Source: a bacterium UBP8_UBA817
Lineage (GTDB): Bacteria > Margulisbacteria > Marinamargulisbacteria > SXXA01 > SICP01
Length of the DNA stretch: 64,000 nucleotides
Assembly: GCA_945898045.1 (NCBI GenBank)
Contig: CAMDGG010000001.1
Location: 89,409 to 153,408 of the forward strand
Reading direction: 5' to 3'
Position numbers and translations under genes: made by a program
Notes under the pieces: model-generated
Told to the model about the DNA's origin: nothing
Database searches by the model: none
The model's input: only the letters and a program-made list of their open reading frames with translations
Shown: in pieces, positions 38,862-46,900 of the stretch
Position numbering within the stretch: the first letter of the stretch is position 1
Layout: the number at the start of each line of letters is the position of its first letter

Positions 38862-39953
38862 ATGCTTAAAAAGTTGTGGATAAAAGGTTTCCGCAACTTT
38901 GATGAAGTAAATATAGATTTTTCATCCTCGTTGAAGTGGTTTTTTTGGGGTGATAATAATCAAGGAAAAAGTAATCTCTTAGAGTCTATTTATTTTTTGA
39001 CTACTGGGAAATCACCCCGTGAAGAGGTGTTGAAAAATTTAGTAGGATTTCAAAAGCCCGAGGCATTGTTAGGTGCAGATTTTGAGTCTGATGCTGGGCT
39101 TCATCGTGTTTATCTTAAATTAAGTTCTGATGGCGTGCGTCAGTCGATGGTGAATAATGTTGTTGTGCGTTCTTTCACACAGTTATCAAAGCTAATTTGT
39201 GTGTCTTATGTGTCTGCTGATTTGATTCGTGTGTTCCAGGATTCTCCAGAGGGACGTCGTCACTTTTTGGATGGGTTTTGTACGCTTTATTTTTCTGAAT
39301 ACGGATCTCTTTTGAAAAAATATAGTCGTGTTGTCTCTCAGAAAAATAGACTATTAAAGACATCTCCAGAATTAGAATCTGTTTTGGTTTGGAACCGCCA
39401 ACTTTGTTTGCTATCAAAAGATGTTTTTGAATTTAGGTTAGAAGGATTAAAATTACTGGCTTTAGTTGTAAATGAATTGGCTTCTAATTTTGTCTCTGGT
39501 GATGTTTCTTTGGAATATGTTATCAGAGGTTATGAATGTGAGAATTTATCTTCTGAAGATTATTATAAGTGGCTTTCAGAGAAAGTTGATGGGGCCTTTC
39601 TTAAGGAAAGAGCCTTGGGATATAGTTTGTATGGTGCACATCGTGATGATTTTTATATAGAAATTGAGGGAAAGAAATTAATGACATTTTTTTCTAGAGG
39701 GATTAATCGTGTCATGTCGCTTTTAATCTATGTGTCTGAATTGATTATACTTAATAGACAGGGTGCGTCATTTCCTGTTTTGCTTTTGGATGATGCGTTG
39801 GCTGAATTGGATTTTAAAATGAAAGTAGGTTTATTGGAATTAATGGGGAAATATACCCAATTATTTTATGCGTCTGTTTTGGAGGAAGATAAACTTATTT
39901 TTGGTGAAGGATGTATTGTGAGGATTGATTCTGGGGAGATTCAGTTTGCGTAA
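38862..39953 (+). CDS. recF: DNA replication and repair protein RecF
   Basis: SMC-like ATPase that helps RecOR load RecA at gaps. N-terminus LWIKGFRNFDEVNIDFSS, Walker A GDNNQGKSNLLESIYFLTTG, and C-terminal LLLDDALAELD (Walker B). 363 residues, normal. Between dnaN and recF the 18 nt gap is T-rich with no evident Shine-Dalgarno, so translation may depend on coupling. It overlaps dciA. Confidence 0.94.
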   Translation: MLKKLWIKGFRNFDEVNIDFSSSLKWFFWGDNNQGKSNLLESIYFLTTGKSPREEVLKNLVGFQKPEALLGADFESDAGLHRVYLKLSSDGVRQSMVNNVVVRSFTQLSKLICVSYVSADLIRVFQDSPEGRRHFLDGFCTLYFSEYGSLLKKYSRVVSQKNRLLKTSPELESVLVWNRQLCLLSKDVFEFRLEGLKLLALVVNELASNFVSGDVSLEYVIRGYECENLSSEDYYKWLSEKVDGAFLKERALGYSLYGAHRDDFYIEIEGKKLMTFFSRGINRVMSLLIYVSELIILNRQGASFPVLLLDDALAELDFKMKVGLLELMGKYTQLFYASVLEEDKLIFGEGCIVRIDSGEIQFA

Positions 39954-40404
39954 TTTATCGGATATTTTGGGTGACGAAAAAAAGTTTAGACCTTATCTAA
40001 ATGAGTATCGATATTCTAAAAAGCTCAGTTTAGAGTGGCCTACTGTGATGGGGCCTTTATCGGCACAACTTCATTTTTCTTATTTGAAAGAGAGGGTGTT
40101 GATGTTGGAAACAGCCCAGGCAATGTGGGTGAATGAAATTGCGTTTTATAAAGATCAGATTTTGGAAAAAGTGAATACGTTTTTTTTAGGGAAGTATAAA
40201 GTGAAGCAGGTGAAAGTTCAGTTTTCGAAGAAAAAGGAAACTATTTTGGGATCTGAGCTTGGCTATATTGGGTTGTCTCTAGAAGATAAAATTAGGGCTG
40301 AAAATGAGCGTAAATTAGCACTTGGTTATATTTTGTGTAGGTATTGCCGGGATGTGTATACTGAAGATGGTGTATGCGTATTTTGTCGCTCAGCTATCAC
40401 TTAA
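39946..40404 (+). CDS. dciA: DciA/DUF721-family helicase-loader protein with C-terminal zinc ribbon
   Basis: Predicted replicative-helicase operator acting with DnaB in bacteria lacking DnaC. The N-terminal ~100 residues match DUF721 (SLEWPTVMGPLSAQLHFSYL, VLMLETAQAMWVNEIAFYK). The C-terminus adds a zinc-ribbon-like pair of CxxC motifs in CRYCRDVYTEDGVCVFC. Start: TTG 39946 is 8 nt after GGGGAG and gives 152 residues; TTG 39925 is a possible alternative. It overlaps the recF end by 8 nt and convergent tonB by 15 nt. Place after recF is typical of DUF721 genes. Confidence 0.82.
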   Translation: MRNLSDILGDEKKFRPYLNEYRYSKKLSLEWPTVMGPLSAQLHFSYLKERVLMLETAQAMWVNEIAFYKDQILEKVNTFFLGKYKVKQVKVQFSKKKETILGSELGYIGLSLEDKIRAENERKLALGYILCRYCRDVYTEDGVCVFCRSAIT

Positions 40405-41013
40405 TCGGAATCGTATCGGGACATCAACATTAAATTCGACGGGTGTAGAGCCAAAAAGAGCAGGTTTGAATTTCCAATTTTTGACGGCTTTTCCGGCAGA
40501 ATCATCTAAGGCTGAAGAGCCGGAACTTTTTTTAAGTTTAATGCTAATAGGGCTACCATTTTTGTCGACGAGAACGGATAGAAGTATAACGCCTTCTTGA
40601 CCTCGGCGTCTGGCAGAATCGGGATAGAGCGGGGCGGGGTTTTTTAAATAGGTGGGATTTGTTTCTGTGAAAGTTCCACCAGAGGTATGGTGGAGGCTGG
40701 TTTCTTTTGCGGTGCCAGTACCGGTATCTTTATTGAGTGTTTGAGGAGGGTCTACTTTTTTTTCTACAGGGGATATTTTAGTGGAAATGGCATCGGGATT
40801 TTTGATGGGTTCTGTGGGGAGGGGCTCGTTTTGTTCTGTAAATGTTTTAGGGGATTGAGGGGATGCATTGGATTCTAATGCGACATCCATACTACTTTGT
40901 CCGTTATCTATTCCAAATTGGGGTGCTTTGATGAATGATAATCCAATGATGGCAATAATGGTGACATGAAGCGCTATGGATAATCCGATGCTGATGAGTT
41001 GATTACGCGTCAT
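40390..41013 (-). CDS. tonB: TonB-family energy transducer
   Basis: Periplasm-spanning protein that passes proton-motive force to outer-membrane receptors. One N-terminal membrane anchor (LSIALHVTIIAIIGLSFI), a Pro/Lys/Thr-rich spacer, and a C-terminal TonB domain starting NPAPLYPDSARRRGQEGVIL, with SGSSALDDSAGKAVKNWKF and PVEFNVDVPIRFRL. 207 residues. It overlaps exbD by 4 nt, so exbB-exbD-tonB is one coupled minus-strand operon. No TonB-dependent receptor is in the window. Confidence 0.9.
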   Translation of the reverse strand: MTRNQLISIGLSIALHVTIIAIIGLSFIKAPQFGIDNGQSSMDVALESNASPQSPKTFTEQNEPLPTEPIKNPDAISTKISPVEKKVDPPQTLNKDTGTGTAKETSLHHTSGGTFTETNPTYLKNPAPLYPDSARRRGQEGVILLSVLVDKNGSPISIKLKKSSGSSALDDSAGKAVKNWKFKPALFGSTPVEFNVDVPIRFRLSDS

Positions 41014-41417
41014 TTATTTTTAGTTCGGATAGAGACTTTTGTAATGCCTAATCGACGTACTTCGTCTAAGACAAAAATGGCTTTCCCGAAGTAAGCTTTT
41101 TCATCACCATTGATGAGGACTTTGAGATCGGAATCGCTATTTTTTAAGTGGGTGAGTTGGGTTGTTAATTCTTGAGAAGAAACGAGATTTTTGTTGAGAA
41201 AAATTTCTCCGGTTTCTTTGACGGTGATAGTAACGATATTTTTAGAGTCTTGGGTATTGGCTGTTGAGGCTATGGGTAAATTGACGGAAATACCTTGGTT
41301 TTTGACCATAGAAAGTGAGACCATTGCGAATGTTGCCAGCAAAAAGAAGACGATATCGATAAGGGGAATAATTTCGATTCGCGCACGCTTTTTAGGGGAG
41401 GGCGATGGGATTTTCAT
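41010..41417 (-). CDS. exbD: Biopolymer transport protein ExbD/TolR
   Basis: Inner-membrane proton-channel partner of ExbB. A basic N-terminus is followed by IEIIPLIDIVFFLLATFAMVSL, the single membrane helix with the essential Asp (PLIDIVF), then a periplasmic domain. 135 residues, normal. TolR cannot be excluded by sequence alone; adjacency to tonB favours ExbD. Confidence 0.9.
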   Translation of the reverse strand: MKIPSPSPKKRARIEIIPLIDIVFFLLATFAMVSLSMVKNQGISVNLPIASTANTQDSKNIVTITVKETGEIFLNKNLVSSQELTTQLTHLKNSDSDLKVLINGDEKAYFGKAIFVLDEVRRLGITKVSIRTKNK

Positions 41418-42022
41418 CGGGTTTGGGTGCTTTTTAGAAGCAATAATTCTAAGTATGTTGAAGCATCTTCAATGGCATGTCTGGCATCTTCTAATTTCGT
41501 ATTGAGATAATTAAAGGGGATGAGCGCAATAATAGCGACCAAAAGACCGAAAGCTGTTGCGATAAGGGCTTCTGAAATTCCACCGGTAATGACATTGGGG
41601 GCATCTAATCCATTATTACCTAAAAGGCCAAAAGCGCTAATCATTCCTGTGACGGTGCCGAGTAATCCTAGGAGTGGCGCTAGTGTGATGATAGTGTCGA
41701 GGATAGAGAGGCCTTTGTTGAATCGTTTGAGTTCTTGATTGGCTGAATGTAGAAGTGCGCTTGAGAAAGACTGTTCACGATGTGTGAGTCCACTGACCAA
41801 TGTTTTTGCAACAAAATCTTGTGTGTTTTTTGCACATGATAAAGCAGCTTCGATATCGCCTTTTTCGACGTTGGCGAGGATATTTTCTACGACTTCTGGT
41901 TGTCTTAGGCGGTTTTCTTTGAGTATGAAAAGTAGCCTTTCGATGACGACGCTAACGGCGATAAGTGAGGTGATGAGTAGCGGCCACATGATGGGTCCGC
42001 CTTTTTGAAAGATGCTAAACAT
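41414..42022 (-). CDS. exbB: MotA/TolQ/ExbB proton channel family protein ExbB
   Basis: Three-helix channel protein. FSIFQKGGPIMWPLLITSLIAVSVVIERL at the N-terminus and LLGLLGTVTGMISAFGLL plus SEALIATAFGLLVAIIALIPFNYL in the C-terminal half are the family signatures. 202 residues. An AAGGAG ribosome-binding site precedes the ATG. Upstream, TTGACA (42097-42102 complement) and TATAAC (42076-42081 complement) form a candidate promoter with a 15 bp spacer. Confidence 0.93.
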   Translation of the reverse strand: MFSIFQKGGPIMWPLLITSLIAVSVVIERLLFILKENRLRQPEVVENILANVEKGDIEAALSCAKNTQDFVAKTLVSGLTHREQSFSSALLHSANQELKRFNKGLSILDTIITLAPLLGLLGTVTGMISAFGLLGNNGLDAPNVITGGISEALIATAFGLLVAIIALIPFNYLNTKLEDARHAIEDASTYLELLLLKSTQTR

Positions 42023-42186
42023 TGGAACTCCTTATTTTTATTGTGATACTGATACCGAGTCTCAATTTAAGCAAGGTTATAGCCTAAAATTGTAATTGTC
42101 AAAGGTCAATCTTTCCTTTGACTAGAGTAGGTGTTAGTATGTCCGTTCTTGTTTTGGGTTAAAATTATGATGTAGGAGGTGTTTTT

Positions 42187-42273
42187 GTGGGAAGTTTGAT
42201 CAAGAAGCGTCGCAAAAAAATGCGTAAGCATAAGTACAAAAAAAATGGTAAAAAAATGAAGGCTAGAAAATAG
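42187..42273 (+). CDS. AURKAIP1/COX24-domain small ribosomal protein (mS38-like)
   Basis: A 28-codon gene below normal ORF cut-offs. GTG 42187 lies 6 nt after a strong AGGAGGT (42174-42180) and encodes a Lys/Arg-rich peptide with GSLIKKRRKKMRKHKYKKN, ending KMKARK. This matches the short bacterial AURKAIP1/COX24-domain proteins, homologues of mitochondrial ribosomal protein mS38, where the SxxKKRRxKMxKHKxRK pattern is conserved. It is the only plus-strand gene between exbB and the amidase gene and ends 3 nt before the amidase stop. Likely a small-subunit component. Confidence 0.82.
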   Translation: MGSLIKKRRKKMRKHKYKKNGKKMKARK

Positions 42274-42276
42274 ACT

Positions 42277-43950
42277 TTAGTCATCTGTGTTTTTAAAGTA
42301 TTTCAAAATCCCCGCTAAGAGTGCTTTGGCGATTTGATCTTTAAAACTGTCTTTTTGTATTAATTGGAATTCTTCAGGATAGGTAATGTAGACCGGCTCT
42401 ACCAGTGTGGCCGGCATGTTGGTGTGGTTTAACACAAAGAGCCTACCGTGTTTAAGCCCGTTATCTCTTCTTTTAAGTGATTTCACGAGTTCTTCGTGGA
42501 GTAGCTTTGCTAATTTCTTGTCTTTGGGTTTGTAGAAGTAGGTTTCCGTACCGTTTATTTTGTCGTTAAAAAACGAATTCATATGCACACTGACAAAGAT
42601 ATCGCTTTTGCTTCTATTCGCGATTTCCGGACGACTTTCTAATGAGACGGTTTGGTCGGAGTCTCGGGTCAGAATGATTTTTGCGCCTTCTTCTTCTAGT
42701 GCCAGCTTGAGTTTCTGGATGACATCTAGTGTGAGAAACTTTTCATAGGTTTGGTTGATGCCGAGTGCCCCAGGGTCTTGGCCGCCGTGTCCTGCGTCGA
42801 GGGTGATGATTTTTCCTATTAAATTTTTGACGCGTTTGGGAGGCTCAGGTGCAGAAATCTTGGTGCCATTTTCATTAAACGATAAGATCAAGGTATTGTC
42901 GACGAGAGTGTCTGTTAAGACGGGACTATTTTTATTGAGGTCGATGACAATACGGCTTTTGGCGGGAGATTTGGTGAACTGCGAGGTGCGTATTTTTTGA
43001 TAGGCCGTCGTTTGTGATTGGGTAATGGGCGGAAGCTTGGAAATGGTGTCGGGGATATCTATGATAATCCGAGGTGGATTTTTGAATTTTAATAACGTGT
43101 AGGTAAAGGGGCTTGTCGCTTTAATGGTTATTTCTTGAATGTCCTTTTCGTGTGTCTCTGTGAGCGCGAGGAGTACGTTTCCGGTTGTTTTTTTGACCTC
43201 GTTTATGAGTGAGATGCAGTTCATTCGCGGGTCCCATTTGATGTCTAAATGGAGCGCTTTTACTGTAGCGAGGAGCGGGAAATAATTCTGGTTGTTTTTC
43301 TTGATGGGCTGGGTAGTGAGAAGTGGGGCGCCTAGGTCTTTTAGTACCTCTGTAAGATCTACAAAAAGTACGGTTTTGTTGTAGAAGAAACGGTTGCTGA
43401 TGTCGTAAATATTGTCTCCTATCCCAATGGAGAGTTCGCTTTTTTCTTTGATGAAGGGTAGGGAGGTTTTGTCTGCGTCCGTGGTTGAAACTTCTGTGTC
43501 TTCTTTTTTTGTTTGGAGGAGCAATATATGAAAGGCGTTGTTCTTTTTTTGCAGGGTATAGCCGGTGAGTTCGCAGAAGGATTCGAGAGGGAGATAAAGT
43601 CTGTTTTCGTAGAAAACGGGGGCTGCGGCTAGTTTTTGATGAGACTTGTCTATTTTTATGTCTTTGAGGTAGGGGGAAAAGGTGAGGGTTTTAGAGGATT
43701 TAGTAAAGGTAAGCTTGTAGAGATTCTCTTTTTTCTGATAGCCCATTGTGGTGTCAAGGGCGGCAAGAAAATCTTGGATGGGGAAGAAGAGAATGCCGTT
43801 GATTTCTGCTATAGGTGTATCTACTTGTATGTTTTTATGATTGACTTTGATGACGGCTTCAGGAAAGGGTCTAATTTTTGATAATGCATAGGGTTGCGCG
43901 GGGCATAAAAAGAGGAGTGCGATAGTTAGGATTCGGATAATTTTATACAT
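42277..43950 (-). CDS. N-acetylmuramoyl-L-alanine amidase (AmiC type) with AMIN and copper-amine-oxidase-like domains
   Basis: Periplasmic zinc amidase that cleaves the stem peptide from MurNAc. Signal peptide at residues 1-22 (IRILTIALLFLCPAQPYA). Two copper-amine-oxidase-N-like modules (about 50-150 and 175-255), then an AMIN domain (about 265-360) that may bind glycan, then Amidase_3 from residue ~378 with ITLDAGHGGQDPGALG, ILTRDSDQTVSLESR and DIFVSVHMNSF carrying zinc ligands. 557 residues, long for AmiC because of the extra N-terminal modules. It follows the giant outer-membrane gene by 20 nt and may be co-transcribed with queA and that gene. Confidence 0.9.
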   Translation of the reverse strand: MYKIIRILTIALLFLCPAQPYALSKIRPFPEAVIKVNHKNIQVDTPIAEINGILFFPIQDFLAALDTTMGYQKKENLYKLTFTKSSKTLTFSPYLKDIKIDKSHQKLAAAPVFYENRLYLPLESFCELTGYTLQKKNNAFHILLLQTKKEDTEVSTTDADKTSLPFIKEKSELSIGIGDNIYDISNRFFYNKTVLFVDLTEVLKDLGAPLLTTQPIKKNNQNYFPLLATVKALHLDIKWDPRMNCISLINEVKKTTGNVLLALTETHEKDIQEITIKATSPFTYTLLKFKNPPRIIIDIPDTISKLPPITQSQTTAYQKIRTSQFTKSPAKSRIVIDLNKNSPVLTDTLVDNTLILSFNENGTKISAPEPPKRVKNLIGKIITLDAGHGGQDPGALGINQTYEKFLTLDVIQKLKLALEEEGAKIILTRDSDQTVSLESRPEIANRSKSDIFVSVHMNSFFNDKINGTETYFYKPKDKKLAKLLHEELVKSLKRRDNGLKHGRLFVLNHTNMPATLVEPVYITYPEEFQLIQKDSFKDQIAKALLAGILKYFKNTDD

Positions 43951-43970
43951 GGTATTTAGTTTATCAGATA

Positions 43971-46900
43971 TTAAAAATTGAGGGTGCCTTTTACAAGGAC
44001 TCCTGTGATGTCGTATGTGTTTGTTTGGATTTTTTTATCTTCGATTCTTTTGATATAGCCTTCGCCTGTAATAACGACGTTTTGTATGTAGGCAGTATTG
44101 GTAATGGGGAAGATAATATTAATACTTAGGGAGCCATTGTGCACTATATTATCTTGCTCGTTTACTTGTGTTCGAGTCGTCGCGCCAGATCCCCGTAGAA
44201 GTGTTTCTTGGCTGAGAGTGTTTAAGTCGACCCCTTTTGTGAGTTTTACATCGTAGGTTATTTTGACGTTGAAATTTTTGGTTTGTATAGGAAGGTAAGT
44301 ACTTCCAGCGGTAAGGGTTTGTCCACGACCTTGATTCTTTTTATTGAGGCTGGTTTCTTTAAATTCGGTATCAGCGAATAGACTGAGGCCTGCAAGTGGG
44401 CGGTAGGTTGTGCCAATAAGTATACTCGTTTGTGTGATCTCCGATGTCTGAGTATTTTTTGTGGTGATTTGTTCGGAAATGAGCTGATATTTTGCGCCGA
44501 CTTTAAAATCCAATTGGCCAAAAGGCGTGAATGTGAGGCCACTGTGAATGACTTGGTTTTTGCTATAGAGCAATTGATTACCTGTTGGGGTTGAGAGGGC
44601 GCCAAGTGTTTGATCAATGCTTTTTTGAGTGGCGTTGATACTTGTCGAGGTATATTGCCGTAGGCGATTTCTATCATAGCTTAACGATAACGAGAGGTTT
44701 CCGAGAAGATTAAAAGCAGTTTGTGTTTTTCCGTTTAACGTATTTTTAAGGATGGTGCCCTTTTGCGAGGTGTTTTGATTGCGGTTATAGGTTTCATCTT
44801 GTAGCAAAATGCCGTTGGTTGTGTTGAATAGATTGAGGGGTGCATAGGTCGTGTCTAATTGATAGAGGAGTGTTCTACTTGAATCGCTTAAGAATTCTAA
44901 AATAGTATCTGTTTTTGGATCGATTCTTGTTCTTGCATTGGTTCTTTCTGTGCTCGTTTCTCCTAGAGAGGCGCTGGCTTTGCCGATGTCGAAGTGCAAG
45001 ATGTCGTTGATGGGTTTGAGGATAAGAGGCATTTTGAGGCTGAGTCGTTGTGATCGGGTGAATTCGGGGAGTTCTTCTTCAATAACATTGCTTGTAATGC
45101 CTGTTTTGTTTGCTAGTTGCTGGGTGAGTCGGGATTCTTCTTTTTTATCTAGGGTGAGCTGGTAGTCGAAGAGATTAAATAGGGGCCAGTCTAGGCCAAT
45201 GCCTAGATCTCCTGAGGTGTGCTCGTAGTCTCGAGAATAGATGTTTTCGGAGGTTGTGCTGGAGTTGACGGTATTTTTAGAGAACCCATTTTGGGTTTCA
45301 TATAGGGTTCGTCTAACTTTTATTCCAGGATAGGGCTCAAAATTATTGAAGGAATAGCTATCGCTGTGATCGGTTCTGTTTTGTAAATTATTATTTTGTT
45401 GGGTACTACCTAGTGTGGTGGAATACGTGAAGAATGAGCCTTTGAGAGGATCGGTTAAAAGTATATTTGACCCTATGCTGGAATAAAGGAGGCCGTAGAG
45501 CGAGAAATTTTTAATTTTGAAGCTGGTGTTTTCGCTAAGTTCCCCTTTTTGCCCCACCAAAGGACTTTGGGCTTCTCTTTTTTGGAAAGAATAGTTGGTA
45601 TCTAGCCATGAGAAGGGCGTATAGTCTACGTTGATGGATTGATTTTCTACTTCTGTTTTGGTTAAAGTTTGACTCAACAGTGTATTTTGAGAGGTAATGG
45701 CTTTTTTGGATTCTATAGTATCAAATTGATAACTAAAGGAGCTTCTCAAGATATCAAGCGGTTTTATTTCTAGGGTACTTGCGTAGGTGTTTCTAAGGGT
45801 GGTTTCAAGGCTGTTTGGAGCTTTGATTTCTGTGGTTGCAAGGTTGTATTCTGGGCCAATGGCAATATCGCCGAGTATAGAAACATTGGAGAGTCTGAGA
45901 CTGGATTTATAGGTAAAGGCGTTGGCGTTGGATTGGGTGAGGCTGACTTGGTCGATGTAGTCGTTGTCTAGATTGGAAAATCCATAAATAAGGGTATTTC
46001 GGAGGTAGTCTGGTCCGAAGTTTGTTGCAAGATTGAAGCCGATTGTGCGTCGGTCGGTGTCGTGAAGAGGTGTGTCTATTTTTTGATCTTCTACTTCGGT
46101 AAAATAGCGTGCGGTGAGCTTGTTATCAAACGTATCAAGTAGCCTAAATTCTGTGTCTGCTTTGGTTTCATCTTGATGAAAATAGATGTCCTTTGGGCTA
46201 GTTTTTCCTGAGGTAAGGGTTTTTCTTCCGATATAGCTAACGTTTAGTAGTGTTGTATCGTTGGCTTGCCAATTGGCGATTCCGGTCAGGATTTGGCTTC
46301 CTTTGTTGTCGTTGATGGGACTGATAGGTAAGAAGTCTTTGTCGATATTTTTGTAGTCTGCTTTGAGTAGAAGGCCTTGATCTTGGTAGGTTGTTCCGAT
46401 GCGAGTGGCTAACTTAAAGGGTTGCGCGGTGCCTGATGTTGTAGAGCCCGAGTTATCAAAATATTGATAGCTGATATTGATAGCATCTTGAGCGCTTGGG
46501 TTTAAGTTTTTAAACCGGAGTGTGCCGCTGCTGTAGTTGATGAAATAGTCTATGTCTCGTGTTAGGAGGGTGTTTCCGTTGATGTTTACAATAGTGATAG
46601 AATCAGAATCTTGTACGATATCGGTTCTCCCAATGGTGTAGGTGAAATTAACGGAGCCATTGCCTACAAGTGTTTTTGTTTCAGCCGTTTTTGTTTTTGA
46701 GAAATTATGTTGCGTACCGGCGAGTTCTATTTCACCAGACCATTGATCTGAAATTTTTGCCTTGAGTGTTGTGCCTATCATGGTTTGACTAATTTTCCCT
46801 TGATCTGGGGTGCTTTCTGGTGTGAAGTTGTAAAAAAGTGTGACTTGGTTTTTGTCGTTGGGATATTCAGGTAAGGTAGAGGCAACGTTGTCACGGTATC

